Source: DATMBF01 sp035559595 (GTDB taxonomy: Bacteria > Bacteroidota > Ignavibacteria > UBA10030). From it: 64,000 nt of DNA. Under the pieces are notes generated by a model. The model saw nothing but the letters and a program-made list of their open reading frames with translations. It did not search any database and had not been told where the DNA came from. A program made the translations under genes and the position numbers. Positions 18,349 through 27,805 of the stretch are shown here, one piece after another; position 1 is the stretch's first letter, and every line of letters starts with the position of its first letter. The stretch spans positions 8,607 through 72,606 of the forward strand of contig DATMBF010000026.1 of NCBI GenBank assembly GCA_035559595.1, given 5' to 3'.

Positions 18349-19218
18349 TTAAGAGTTTTTCATCACTTCCACAATGGCCGAATAGTCGCTTTTTGCCAAT
18401 CCGGCTTTCATAGCTCGCTCGAACAACCCCTTTGCTGTTTCAAGCCCCGGCATTGATGCGCCAACGGCGTTCGCAGCTTGCAATGCCAGCGTGATATCCT
18501 TCAGCATATGCTCCACAAAGAAGCGCGGTTTGAAGTTGCCCTCGATAATTGCTTTCCCCTTTGTCTGGTACATGGTGGAGTTCAGCGCCGAGTGCCGGAG
18601 AATATCCAACATAGTTGATGGATCAATTTCCACCTTCGTTGAATACACAATCGCCTGTGTCAGTGTAACAATCATTCCCGCGATGAAGGAATTGCAGATG
18701 AGCTTCATGTGCGATGCCTGCTCGATGCTGGGGAATTGCCAGATTCTGTTGCCGAGGATTCGCAACAATGGCTCGGCGCGTTTGAACGCCCCTTCCTCTC
18801 CTCCAACAAAAAGCAACAGCGATCCCTCTTGAATATTGGGAATACTGCCCAGCACCGGAACGTGGAGGAAGTGAACACCACGTTTGGAAAACTTCGTGGC
18901 CAATTCTTTGGTGAGAAATGGCGAGACCGTGCTCATGTCGATGTGAACCGACTCTTTTGCGAGGGATTCCAGCGTTCCTGAAGCCTCTATCGTGATCGTT
19001 CGCAAGGCGTTGTCGTCGGAGATCATGGAAAAGACAAATTCGACATTTCTGGCAACGTCTGCCGGCGAGTCACACCAGGTTGCTCCCCCCGCCACAAGCG
19101 AATCTGACTTTGATTTCGTGCGATTGTAGAGAAACAGCTTATACCCCGCCTCCTGAAACCGCATCGCCATCGCCTGACCCATCAGTCCAAGTCCAATGAA
19201 TCCAAGAGCTTCCTTCAT
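18349..19218 (-). CDS. NAD(P)-dependent beta-hydroxyacid dehydrogenase family oxidoreductase
   Basis: Member of the 3-hydroxyisobutyrate/6-phosphogluconate dehydrogenase superfamily; the exact substrate (for example 3-hydroxyisobutyrate, tartronate semialdehyde or another short beta-hydroxyacid) cannot be read from the sequence. The 289 residues start with a Rossmann motif GFIGLGLMG (6-14) and have the substrate loop DMSTVSP (94-100). K172 and N176 (in MKLICNSF) fit the catalytic lysine and its partner. The ATG at 19218 is preceded by AGAGGAACTT. It stands alone between mraZ and a divergent plus-strand pair. Confidence 0.88.
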   Translation of the reverse strand: MKEALGFIGLGLMGQAMAMRFQEAGYKLFLYNRTKSKSDSLVAGGATWCDSPADVARNVEFVFSMISDDNALRTITIEASGTLESLAKESVHIDMSTVSPFLTKELATKFSKRGVHFLHVPVLGSIPNIQEGSLLLFVGGEEGAFKRAEPLLRILGNRIWQFPSIEQASHMKLICNSFIAGMIVTLTQAIVYSTKVEIDPSTMLDILRHSALNSTMYQTKGKAIIEGNFKPRFFVEHMLKDITLALQAANAVGASMPGLETAKGLFERAMKAGLAKSDYSAIVEVMKNS

Positions 19219-19428
19219 AAGTTCCTCTACGCTATTACGTGCGATCGAGTGTACCGAACCATTGCGGGAAAATCAAGGGATAGGCACCACGTCCGATACC
19301 CTTGCAGCGGCTTGCGTCAGACAGGCCTGGCGCTTGCAGGATAAGGCGCTCTGGTGGACTCCATCTTCGCTCTTGAGTCTCTCCCAGAGTTTCAATACAA
19401 TAGAACTCGATTCCACGAGGAGCCAACC

Positions 19429-20094
19429 ATGCAATCGATCCAGAAACTCTTTTCAGCAACTGACCTTAATCGGATTCAAGAGGCGGTCAAAGAGGCCGAG
19501 CAGAAAACCGCGGGCGAGATTGTCCCGTACTTTGTCGAAAGCTCAGATAGCTACGAAGAAGCTCTCTGGCGAGCTGCGGGTTTCATGGTTCTTCTCGTTC
19601 TGTTCTCAGCCTTCTTCGTTCATCGATTTACGGATCTCTGGTTCCCGATTGGCATACGAGAACTTTCGCTCTTGACCATGCTTGCCGGATCGCTTGCCGC
19701 TGCGATAACACACTTTGCTGCTCCGCTCAAGCGCTTCTTCGCCGGTCGCACCATGATCGAGCGGCGTGTTCAACAGCGAGCCGGAGAGGCATTTTTGTCT
19801 GAGGAGGTTTTCAAGACGCGCGACCGGACAGGCATTCTGATTTTTCTGAGTTTCCTCGAACGCGAGGTTGTTGTGCTTGGAGATTCCGGCATCAACCAAA
19901 AAGTGCAGAAGCACGAATGGGATCACGTTGTCGAGTTGATTGTCAACGGAATCAAATCCGGCAATCCCACTCAAGGCCTGATTGATGGGATTCGAGCATG
20001 CGGAGAGTTGCTGGAAAAGAAGGACGTGGCACGTCGGGCAGATGACAGAGACGAGCTCTCAAACAGAATGCGTGTGGGAGGAGAGAAGCCATGA
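19429..20094 (+). CDS. TPM-domain membrane protein
   Basis: TPM (TLP18.3/Psb32/MOLO-1) domain protein of 221 residues; the domain has been linked to membrane-protein quality control and phosphatase activity in plastids, but bacterial roles are poorly known. I start at the ATG at 19429 because GAGGAG lies 8 bases upstream. The TPM-like N terminus (EAEQKTAGEIVPYFV) is interrupted by two membrane segments (about residues 45-62 and 73-92), followed by the second TPM half (FLSFLEREVVVLGD). It overlaps the next gene, also a TPM protein, by 4 bases (ATGA). Confidence 0.82.
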   Translation: MQSIQKLFSATDLNRIQEAVKEAEQKTAGEIVPYFVESSDSYEEALWRAAGFMVLLVLFSAFFVHRFTDLWFPIGIRELSLLTMLAGSLAAAITHFAAPLKRFFAGRTMIERRVQQRAGEAFLSEEVFKTRDRTGILIFLSFLEREVVVLGDSGINQKVQKHEWDHVVELIVNGIKSGNPTQGLIDGIRACGELLEKKDVARRADDRDELSNRMRVGGEKP

Positions 20095-20987
20095 AGACAG
20101 CCATTGTTGCCATCGCTCTCCTTGTACAAACAGCACTTACACAGCGTCTTGAGGTGCCATTTCTCTCCGGTCGTGTCAATGACTACGCGGGAATTCTTTC
20201 TCAGCAAACAGTCCGTGAGCTTGAAGCTCAGCTCGAAGCGCACGAGCGGGCAACGTCGAATCAGGTTGCGGTGCTGATCATTCCGAGTCTCCAGGGAGAG
20301 GTGCTGGAGGAATACTCGATGCGTGTCGTTGAAACGTGGAAGCTTGGTCAAAAAGAGAAAGACAACGGCGTGCTTTTGCTGATCGCCCGTGATGACCGAC
20401 AGTTGCGAATTGAGGTGGGAGACGGATTGGAGGGAGATTTGACGGATGCGGTTTGCAGTCAGATTATCCGCAACGAAATCGTTCCGCACTTCAAAGATGG
20501 CGACTACGATGCCGGTGTGCGGGCGGGTGTCAACGCTATCCTCGGCACAATCGAGGGAAGCTACACAGTTTCGGAAGAAGATATCGACTCGAGCGGTGAA
20601 ATGGATTTGGAGGGACGGATTCTGATGGGTGGAATGTTCCTCCTCGTGGTCGGAATCTTTACAGTTATTGCCATCGTTTCTCCGGGCTTTCAGGGGTGGT
20701 TCCTGTATTTCTTTCTCATGCCGTTCTGGTTTGCGTTTCCTTATGCAGTGATCGGCGTATTTCCGTGGGGATTCCTGCCGTTTGCTCTTTATGCGGTTGT
20801 CCTTCCGATTCTGAGAATTCTCTTTCAGCGCGGCGTGAAATCAGGGGGATGGCAGAAGAGTTGGGCCACGAGTTTTGCAAGCTCATCGAGAGGCGGATGG
20901 TCATCGGGTGGGTGGTCGTCCGGTGGAGGGGGCTTTTCAGGTGGCGGCGGGAGTTTTTCCGGAGGGGGAAGTTCGGGAAGGTGGTGA
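20091..20987 (+). CDS. YgcG-type TPM-domain protein with Gly-rich tail
   Basis: Exported membrane protein of 298 residues. A signal peptide of about 18 residues is followed by a TPM domain (VNDYAGILSQQTVRELEAQL, then DNGVLLLIARDDRQLRIEVG). Two to three membrane segments lie near 180-250, and the tail is glycine/serine-rich (SGGGGFSGGGGSFSGGG). This is the classical YgcG layout, often predicted to act at the membrane with an unknown substrate. It forms a two-gene operon with the preceding TPM protein, with coupled translation. Confidence 0.88.
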   Translation: MKTAIVAIALLVQTALTQRLEVPFLSGRVNDYAGILSQQTVRELEAQLEAHERATSNQVAVLIIPSLQGEVLEEYSMRVVETWKLGQKEKDNGVLLLIARDDRQLRIEVGDGLEGDLTDAVCSQIIRNEIVPHFKDGDYDAGVRAGVNAILGTIEGSYTVSEEDIDSSGEMDLEGRILMGGMFLLVVGIFTVIAIVSPGFQGWFLYFFLMPFWFAFPYAVIGVFPWGFLPFALYAVVLPILRILFQRGVKSGGWQKSWATSFASSSRGGWSSGGWSSGGGGFSGGGGSFSGGGSSGRW

Positions 20988-21050
20988 GAGAAGAGGGGAT
21001 TCCTGAGTGCGGAGTTCCCTTTGCCTATGCTCTCTCAATGACCGGTTGGT

Positions 21051-21653
21051 TCAAATAACCTTCCATTCTTGTAAAGTCTTCAGCAACCTGTCGGGATTGT
21101 GAAACACCAATCCCCTCATTCCCGTCTTTTCTGCCGCTTCAACGTTTTCCTCGAGATCGTCAATAAAAAGCATCTCCGCCGGCTGCAACTGAAGCTCACG
21201 TACCACACGTTCGTAGAATGTTCTATCGGGTTTCGTCGCGCCAATCTTGAATGAGACAAAGTGTTGTTGCAGATACTTCAAGGCAGGCACGACTCGCTGA
21301 CAATAAGCATAGTGAAACTCGTTGGTGTTGCTTACGAGCGCTGTGACATTCCTCTCGCTCACCCGACGAACGATTTCTTCCATCCCTTCAATCGGCACTG
21401 TCAGAACAGATTCCATTGCCTGAATGAGTTTGGAGCGATCGTATCTGCCGTTGAAGAGTCGCTGGAGGTGGTCGAGACAGGTTTCGAATCCCCACTCCCC
21501 TTTCTCCAAAGGCATGAACATTGCAGGCAAATGATTCCTCAATCGGTTCTGCTCGCCGGGATCATCAATACCGAGTACTTTCCAGAAATACTCCGGATGA
21601 TAGTGAATCAACACATTGCCGAGATCGAACAGAACGGCGCGACGTGGCTTCAT
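21051..21653 (-). CDS. HAD-family phosphatase (YihX-like)
   Basis: Haloacid dehalogenase superfamily hydrolase of 200 residues. Motif I reads VLFDLGNVLI (D10, with N in place of the second aspartate as in the YihX glucose-1-phosphatase group). Motif II is TALVSNTNEF, the motif III lysine is in GATKPD, and motif IV is LFIDDLEEN. Likely acts on a small sugar phosphate, but the substrate is not deducible. The ATG at 21653 overlaps the stop of the upstream phosphoesterase as ATGA, so the two are co-translated. Confidence 0.87.
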   Translation of the reverse strand: MKPRRAVLFDLGNVLIHYHPEYFWKVLGIDDPGEQNRLRNHLPAMFMPLEKGEWGFETCLDHLQRLFNGRYDRSKLIQAMESVLTVPIEGMEEIVRRVSERNVTALVSNTNEFHYAYCQRVVPALKYLQQHFVSFKIGATKPDRTFYERVVRELQLQPAEMLFIDDLEENVEAAEKTGMRGLVFHNPDRLLKTLQEWKVI

Positions 21654-22300
21654 CCCTTCAACTCGACTTTCACTTCTTTGCCGACCTCAATCACCGCATA
21701 GTATCCCTTTCCTGCCGGCCCGCAGTTGACAATCAGCGTTTTCCCGATCAGGTCTTTCCCTCTTGCCTCATGGATGTGTCCACACACCAGAACATCGGGC
21801 TGATACTTCTCAACGAATTCCCGTAACGCCACGCTTCCCACATGTTTTCCAATGAAGATCTTATCGACTGTTGTACCGTGCGGAGGAGCATGAGGAACGA
21901 AAATCTTCACCAATGCGTTTTCTACCTCCCTCCATCCCTTTTCGGCCCGCTTTCGAATTTCTTCTTCGGAGATCTCGTAGGGCGTTTTCATCGGTGTCAC
22001 AGGTGATCCGGAAACACCAAAGATCCCGACATCTCCCAGCATCGCTCCTTTTCCACTGACTAACAGACCCATTCTGTCGAAGACCTCATCAAGCTCAGGC
22101 GGATCCATGTTTCCGGAAACAACAAAGAGGGGTTTTCCGAAGGATTGAAAGCGGTGGAGTGCTTGCTCCGCCTCTGCCGCAGATCCAATCGTTGTCAAAT
22201 CGCCGGCGATGATGATTCCGTCGAACGAAGCCTCGTGGCGAATGATCGACTCGGTCTTCTCATACGAGCCGTGAATATCGGTAAAGGCAAGCAGTTTCAC
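21650..22300 (-). CDS. Calcineurin-like metallophosphoesterase
   Basis: Binuclear-metal phosphoesterase of 216 residues. Metal ligands follow the family pattern: D8 and H10 (FTDIHG), D34 (AGDLT), N in SGNMD, H in VPHAPPHGT and the C-terminal GHIHEARG. The start is a GTG at 22300. It lies 2 bases after the upstream lipoprotein gene and overlaps the HAD phosphatase downstream, as part of a four-gene minus-strand operon starting at the TonB receptor. Substrate unknown. Confidence 0.88.
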   Translation of the reverse strand: MKLLAFTDIHGSYEKTESIIRHEASFDGIIIAGDLTTIGSAAEAEQALHRFQSFGKPLFVVSGNMDPPELDEVFDRMGLLVSGKGAMLGDVGIFGVSGSPVTPMKTPYEISEEEIRKRAEKGWREVENALVKIFVPHAPPHGTTVDKIFIGKHVGSVALREFVEKYQPDVLVCGHIHEARGKDLIGKTLIVNCGPAGKGYYAVIEVGKEVKVELKG

Positions 22301-22302
22301 AG

Positions 22303-23286
22303 TTATCGATAGCCGGTGTCGGTGGGAATCGGGAAAGCGACAGAGTCGACAGCAAATGCCCCGAAGACTCCAACGCCGCCGCTGATGTTCGAAAAATCCG
22401 GCTCGTCAGTCCGCACAGAAAACTGATCGCGAAATCCGTTAGCCACAGAGAGGTAATTGAACAGGTTAGGCTCGACCTGGTACAAATGAAATACCACTCG
22501 CTGCATCCGCACGAATCCCGGTTTTTCGTACCTTCTCCAAATCAATCCCAGCATCGTTTTGTAAACGCCATGGCCGAATGCCATGCGTTCATAGGAGTAC
22601 TCCCCTCCAGCGGTGCGGATTTGAATTGACGGATATGTTGCCTCGAGCGTATCGATGCTTACAGCTTTCAGAATCGTCCGCGGAAGTTCGATTCGTTGAG
22701 GGAGCCATCCGCCCGGAACCGGTGCTGCAATTTCGTAATCGATGAACCCACGAAGCATGAATCCTTTCGCAGCGCTCGACAGTGTAACATTGAAGACAAT
22801 CTGTTCGGTCGAACTGTAGAGCTGAGGAAAGCGAAGCATGACGGTATCTGTCAGTGCCATGATCGCTGTGCCCGGAACCGTCACCGTAGCGAATGCATTG
22901 CCGATCGATGGAGAGGTTACAGTGAGCGTGTACGTTCTTCCACGGACAGGGACAAATGGCTGGATGACGTGGGCACGGATCATCGGACCGTATCGTGTCG
23001 TGTCCCAGGCCTGGATCATCGTGTCCCGAAAAGCGAGGGACATTCCGTTGTTATCGTTCAGAACGACTTGCGCGTCATCGACCGGCTTGTAGTACGACCG
23101 CGAGAATGGGTCGTAGTTCGGCGGATTGTACGTTGCGTAAACGCGTACGAAGTGTGTGTCACGCGTCGTACTCAGAACGGAGAAGACGACGAGGTCATCC
23201 CGATAATTTAGTACAGGATTGAACGAATCGTCGCATCCCCATAAAGCAAGAGCGGAGAGAGCAATCAAGAATTTCCTCGCTCTCAC
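22303..23286 (-). CDS. DUF4249-like outer-membrane lipoprotein
   Basis: Lipoprotein of 327 residues with signal sequence MRARKFLIALSALALWGC; the acceptor cysteine is residue 18, with an unusual tryptophan at -2. The mature part is beta-rich with repeated short strands, as in the DUF4249 proteins that FCB bacteria encode beside TonB receptors. The start is a GTG whose last bases overlap the receptor stop (GTGA). It probably partners the receptor at the cell surface, by analogy with other receptor/lipoprotein pairs; ligand unknown. Confidence 0.7.
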   Translation of the reverse strand: MRARKFLIALSALALWGCDDSFNPVLNYRDDLVVFSVLSTTRDTHFVRVYATYNPPNYDPFSRSYYKPVDDAQVVLNDNNGMSLAFRDTMIQAWDTTRYGPMIRAHVIQPFVPVRGRTYTLTVTSPSIGNAFATVTVPGTAIMALTDTVMLRFPQLYSSTEQIVFNVTLSSAAKGFMLRGFIDYEIAAPVPGGWLPQRIELPRTILKAVSIDTLEATYPSIQIRTAGGEYSYERMAFGHGVYKTMLGLIWRRYEKPGFVRMQRVVFHLYQVEPNLFNYLSVANGFRDQFSVRTDEPDFSNISGGVGVFGAFAVDSVAFPIPTDTGYR

Positions 23287-25529
23287 GGTACGTACTCCAA
23301 CTGAAGAGTGAATGTTGGATAGAATCTGAGCATATCGATACGCTGGCCTGTCTTCCGATCGAAGTAGAAGATATTTTTGCGGTCGTACGCGTTGATGACG
23401 TGGGCACCAACCGTTCCGTGGAAAGGTCCGAGTGTCAATCGATAGCTCACACTGGCGTCGAGTCGATGATAATACGGAAGGCGTGCAACGTTTTTTTCGC
23501 CGAGGCGTACATAGGGTTGTCCGATCTCACCGTTGTAGCCGGATTCGAACACGTCGCGCAACCGCAAACGGTCGTAAAACCCGATCGCCGGCGTGTAAGG
23601 GAACCCGCTGCCAAGGTCCCACCGCAATGAAACATCAAGGTTGCCTGTCGGGCGAACGGTTGTCAGAAGCTTCACTGTGTGGCGACGATCGTATCGAGGC
23701 GGATACGTGAACGCCCCCTGCGTGAGATTGACCCAGCTTAACGTATATGCAGCATAGGCATCGATCCAGCGCATGCCGAATCGCAATAATGCTTCTACAC
23801 CGTACGCCGAACCTTTGGCGTTCAGGTAGTCGGGATCGTGTTCCGTCAGTTTCTCTCGGTTGTATAAAAGGAGAGATCGATAGTCCTTGTAGTAGGCCTG
23901 TAGGTTGGCCGAGAGTTCGGCGATCAGATTCCCTTCGAGACCCGCCACATAATGGTCTGCCCGCTGGGATTTCAGCTTGTCGGGAATGCCGACCCATGCC
24001 TCGAAGATCGAGATCAGGTCATCCTCGTTGTTAATTGTTACGATGTGCTGGCTGAAACGGCCGTAGGAGAGCTTTGCTTTCCATGAAGGAAGGATTGGAA
24101 CACCTAGGTGAAGTCGCGGCTGAAAGAGATCAAGATCGCCGCCTCCGCGACTGATCGAACCAAGGTCGGCATGGATGCCGGCATCAATCTGCCAATTGCC
24201 AAGCTTCGTCTGCATCCTCCCCCAGGCAGAGATATCGGGAGATGTTGCAGAGAGATCACGTCCGACGCCGTTGCTATTCACGAATGAATAGTACAGGTGT
24301 GGAAAACTGAAGTCGAATCCGAAGAAAAGAAGATCGGAGGTGCTGGAATAGAGAGTGAGGTCACTGCGGAGACTGAATTCTTGCACACCCGTCGTGGCAG
24401 GTGGGATCACATTCGATGCTTTGGGATCGCGACGTGCTTCGTAGCTCGTGAACGAGATCATCGTGTTGACAAAGAGCCGATCCCCGAACAACGTCGTCAA
24501 TCGCCCCCCAATCGCCCCGTTCGACCAGTAGTAGTCCGGTTCGACGGCCTTACCGGATGGAAGCTCATCGCCGCTGAGGAAACCGGTTACACTGAATCGT
24601 GTATGGCTCTCGTCGCCGATGTAGGTGATCTTGCCGAACGCGTCATAGAAGTTGATGGGGACATTCTGCTGAAAGAAGCGACGGAAGGTGTCGGTGAAGA
24701 GAGACTTGCGTCCGTTGAAAATCCATCGGAGATGCTCCGAGCCCGCACCATCGATCTGAAATTTTGATGAGAGAAAATTGATGTTCGACCGGGCGCTGAA
24801 TCCGCCTGCCGTTCCATCTTTCGTTGTGAGATTCACCACCGAAGAAAGTCTGCCGCCGTAACCGGCAGGAAAGGCGCCTGTGTAAACTTCGGTCGTGTTG
24901 ATAACATCCGAATCGAAGATGCTGAAAATTCCCATGGCATGATACGGATTATAGATCCGAATGCCGTCGAGGAGAATGAGGTTTTGATCAGAGGCGCCTC
25001 CACGAACGTAGAAATGCGAGCTCACGTCGCTGGCAGAAACGACGCCGGGCAGAATCTGGATGCTCCGAAAAATGTCCTGCTGCACGGTTGTCGGAACGAG
25101 GCGAAGATCCCTCTGAGTCATAACGTGCACACTCGTGCTGATCTCCTGAACCTCGCGTTTGGACTGCTCGGTAATGACAATCTCTTCCATTTCGACCGGC
25201 TGAGGGAGGAGGGCAAAATTGACGGTCATGGTTCCTTCAGCAGGCACGAGGATCTGTTTGACGCTTCGTTGGAAGCCGATCGCGCTGGCGGCGATCTCGT
25301 AGGCCCCGGGAAGAGCAGAGGGAATGAGATAAAAACCGCTGGTGTTTGTTGCGGCTCCTTTGCTTGTTCCAACGATAACCACGTTGGCAAAGGGGATCCT
25401 CTCACCGGTCGAGCTGTCGGAGACAATTCCCCGAATGTCGGCGGTCTGCGCATGCACCGCAATCGCAAGGAAAAAGTAGGCCGCGCAAAGCGGGAAGAAG
25501 CTTTTTCTCAGGAGATTTGTCGCAGGCAT
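23283..25529 (-). CDS. TonB-dependent outer-membrane receptor with carboxypeptidase-like N-terminal domain
   Basis: Outer-membrane active transporter powered by TonB. I start at the ATG at 25529 (748 residues), giving a clean signal peptide ending in AIAVHAQ; a GTG 13 codons upstream is also open. After it come a CarboxypepD_reg-like beta-sandwich (ADIRGIVSDSSTGERIPFANV), a plug domain (SIQILPGVVSASDVSSHFYVRGGASDQNLILLDGI) and a 22-strand-type barrel ending in YPTFTLQLEYVP. It leads a four-gene operon with a lipoprotein, a phosphoesterase and a HAD phosphatase. The substrate is not evident; there is no SusD partner here. Confidence 0.9.
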   Translation of the reverse strand: MPATNLLRKSFFPLCAAYFFLAIAVHAQTADIRGIVSDSSTGERIPFANVVIVGTSKGAATNTSGFYLIPSALPGAYEIAASAIGFQRSVKQILVPAEGTMTVNFALLPQPVEMEEIVITEQSKREVQEISTSVHVMTQRDLRLVPTTVQQDIFRSIQILPGVVSASDVSSHFYVRGGASDQNLILLDGIRIYNPYHAMGIFSIFDSDVINTTEVYTGAFPAGYGGRLSSVVNLTTKDGTAGGFSARSNINFLSSKFQIDGAGSEHLRWIFNGRKSLFTDTFRRFFQQNVPINFYDAFGKITYIGDESHTRFSVTGFLSGDELPSGKAVEPDYYWSNGAIGGRLTTLFGDRLFVNTMISFTSYEARRDPKASNVIPPATTGVQEFSLRSDLTLYSSTSDLLFFGFDFSFPHLYYSFVNSNGVGRDLSATSPDISAWGRMQTKLGNWQIDAGIHADLGSISRGGGDLDLFQPRLHLGVPILPSWKAKLSYGRFSQHIVTINNEDDLISIFEAWVGIPDKLKSQRADHYVAGLEGNLIAELSANLQAYYKDYRSLLLYNREKLTEHDPDYLNAKGSAYGVEALLRFGMRWIDAYAAYTLSWVNLTQGAFTYPPRYDRRHTVKLLTTVRPTGNLDVSLRWDLGSGFPYTPAIGFYDRLRLRDVFESGYNGEIGQPYVRLGEKNVARLPYYHRLDASVSYRLTLGPFHGTVGAHVINAYDRKNIFYFDRKTGQRIDMLRFYPTFTLQLEYVP

Positions 25530-25638
25530 AAGGGGGTTCTCATGGACTTTCAAAAAAAGTACTCTCACTTTGCTTCTTATGCAACTTTTGTTCTAATTCG
25601 CTACTGGCTCGATTCAGCACCTCTCATCCCTGGCCAAT

Positions 25639-27738
25639 ATGGTGACGTTTGTTCGATTCCTTCTTGCTTTGGTTCTTTGTTCTTACGGTGCTACGGCACA
25701 ATGGTGGTATTGGCAAAACCCCCTCCCTCAAGGGAATACACTGACCGCTCTCCATATGTTCGGTTCGACGGATTTCCTTGCCGTCGGGGATGCGGGAGTG
25801 ATTCTACGGACGACAAACAGTGGGGGCTCGTGGCGGATTCGGTACCAGCCGCTCGGTCTGGTCAGAATTCATACCGTTGAGTTTGTGGATGCACAGACCG
25901 GATTTGTGTCGGGGGAAGATTCGCAGGGGGCTGGACAGCTCTTGAAGACGGAGAACGGAGGAGAAACATGGGTGCCGGTGAGTGTGGGAACGATCAGTCC
26001 CATCTACGGAATCGACTTCGTTTCGACACTAACCGGTTGGGCTGTCGGCAGTGGTGGCCTTATTCTGAAGACGACGAATGGCGGATCGACATGGAGTAAA
26101 CAACCAACAGGAACGACGGCGAGCCTCTATGCTGTCTCTTTTTCCTCGTCCGTTGAAGGAATAGCTGTTGGCGAAGGAGGCACGGTACTCTCCACGATTG
26201 ATGGAGCGACGTGGACAGAAACGACGCCGGCCTCGGTAATTTTCTATGGTGTCAAATACGTTCTCGATTCGTGGTACGCAGTTGGGACTGGCGGCACAAT
26301 TCTCCGCAACGGCACTCCTGTCTCTCAGACTGGTACAACGCAAACGCTAAGAGCAATTACCGTTGCAGGCGGAACATTCGTTGCAGTCGGTGATGGAGGC
26401 ACGATCGTCCGATCGTTAAATGGTTTGTCGTGGACGGCGGTAAATTCTGGTACAACAAACGCACTGCGATCTGTTCACTTTGCGGGTTCGAATGATGGCG
26501 TTGCCGTCGGAACGAACGGAGAAATTCTCCGCACAAGTGACAGTGGGGTAACCTGGGTACGGATGAGAGGTGGGTTTTCCAGAAACCTGACCGATATTGT
26601 ATCTCTTGCTTCAAGTCTGCTCGCTGTGGGGGATTCGGGACAGATAGTCAAGACCACGAATGCAGGCCAGTTATGGCTCGAGAAAGCAGGTGGCGTTAAT
26701 GCCGGACTTCAAGGCGGTGCAGTGACGAGCGGGGATACGCTTGTTCTGGTTGGAGCCGGCGGAACGATTCTCCGGTCGACCGACAGTGGTGAATCATGGT
26801 CTCGGCAATCAAGCTCGACAAGCGTGAATCTTTTCGGTGTATCGTTTGTGGGCGGCATGAAGGGCTTTGCGGTTGGGGGGTCGGGTACCATCCTGCGTAC
26901 CATGAATGGCGGTATGACCTGGGAATCGAAAGCGAGTAATACGACTTCAACGTTGAGAGCAATCGGCATCATGGACAGCTCGATTGCCGTTGCAGTCGGA
27001 CTCCTTGGAGTCATGCGTCGCACAGCAGACGGGGGCGAAACATGGTCTCCCGTTGTCTATCGCGACACAGCGTTAACACTCTACACAGTGGTTTTCCCCA
27101 AGCCTGGTGTCGGCCTCGCTGCCGGCGCTGGTGTAGCGCCCGGGCTTCCTCCGGTGCTCCTTCGCTCGATTGATAGCGGCAAAACATGGTTTGCTGTGAA
27201 TCTTGTGGGAGTTGTTGCAAGTGAAACGATACGAGCGATTTCCTTTTTGAACGCCGATACCGGCTACGCCGTCGGAACCAACGGTCTTATCTTGAAGACA
27301 ACAAACGCCGGTGCCGCCTGGGAGCGACTTCAAAGCTATACATCGCAAACGCTTACCGACATTGTTTACACTCCCACCGGCAACGGCTACCTCGTCGGAA
27401 CAAACGGGACGATCATGAGCACAGTCTCCATTGAACCGAGTTCTGTTCGGAAGCTTCCATATGCCTCTGTGGGTTCGTTCCTTCTTTACCAAAATTATCC
27501 GAATCCCTTTAATCCAAACACGACAATTTCTTTTTCCATCCCCTTTTCCGCTCATGCTAAGTTGACGATCTTTAATCTCCTTGGACAAGAAATCTCGACA
27601 ATCTTTGACGGCGAGGCGCTGGCCGAACGGCTCATCACACTTCCGTTTGATGCTGGTGTGCTACCTTCCGGCGTTTACTACTATCGCTTGCAGGTGGGCG
27701 AATTCCAAAAAACGCGCACCATGATTCTCGTTCGATAA
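25639..27738 (+). CDS. Secreted Ycf48-like beta-propeller with T9SS sorting domain
   Basis: Exported repeat protein of 699 residues. A signal peptide (about 1-20) precedes some twelve repeats of the Ycf48/photosystem-assembly-factor type, each around FVAVGDGGTIVRS followed by a GGxTW-like turn. The last 85 residues form a type A type IX secretion sorting domain: LLYQNYPNPFNPNTTISF, then a strand-rich module ending in a conserved GVYYYRLQ. It should cross the inner membrane by Sec and the outer membrane by T9SS. Function is unknown; despite the similarity it is not evidence of photosynthesis. It diverges from the TonB receptor across 109 bases. Confidence 0.9.
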   Translation: MVTFVRFLLALVLCSYGATAQWWYWQNPLPQGNTLTALHMFGSTDFLAVGDAGVILRTTNSGGSWRIRYQPLGLVRIHTVEFVDAQTGFVSGEDSQGAGQLLKTENGGETWVPVSVGTISPIYGIDFVSTLTGWAVGSGGLILKTTNGGSTWSKQPTGTTASLYAVSFSSSVEGIAVGEGGTVLSTIDGATWTETTPASVIFYGVKYVLDSWYAVGTGGTILRNGTPVSQTGTTQTLRAITVAGGTFVAVGDGGTIVRSLNGLSWTAVNSGTTNALRSVHFAGSNDGVAVGTNGEILRTSDSGVTWVRMRGGFSRNLTDIVSLASSLLAVGDSGQIVKTTNAGQLWLEKAGGVNAGLQGGAVTSGDTLVLVGAGGTILRSTDSGESWSRQSSSTSVNLFGVSFVGGMKGFAVGGSGTILRTMNGGMTWESKASNTTSTLRAIGIMDSSIAVAVGLLGVMRRTADGGETWSPVVYRDTALTLYTVVFPKPGVGLAAGAGVAPGLPPVLLRSIDSGKTWFAVNLVGVVASETIRAISFLNADTGYAVGTNGLILKTTNAGAAWERLQSYTSQTLTDIVYTPTGNGYLVGTNGTIMSTVSIEPSSVRKLPYASVGSFLLYQNYPNPFNPNTTISFSIPFSAHAKLTIFNLLGQEISTIFDGEALAERLITLPFDAGVLPSGVYYYRLQVGEFQKTRTMILVR

Positions 27739-27750
27739 TACGAACGTTGC
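27729..27750 (+). terminator. Possible hairpin terminator spanning the stop codon
   Basis: CGTTCG and CGAACG (27729-27734, 27741-27746) form a 6-bp stem with a 6-base loop holding the TAA stop of the propeller gene; a short T-rich stretch follows a few bases later. Weak for an intrinsic terminator. Confidence 0.35.
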
Positions 27751-27805
27751 CTTTTGTCCCATCTCTCGTTACTTTCTTTCCAACCATTTCCATTTAACGG
27801 TTCTT

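Noticed and set aside
25639..27738. Photosystem II assembly factor (Ycf48) as a literal function
   Set aside because: The propeller repeats are Ycf48-like, but the protein has a T9SS sorting domain and no photosynthesis gene is near; only the fold is borrowed.
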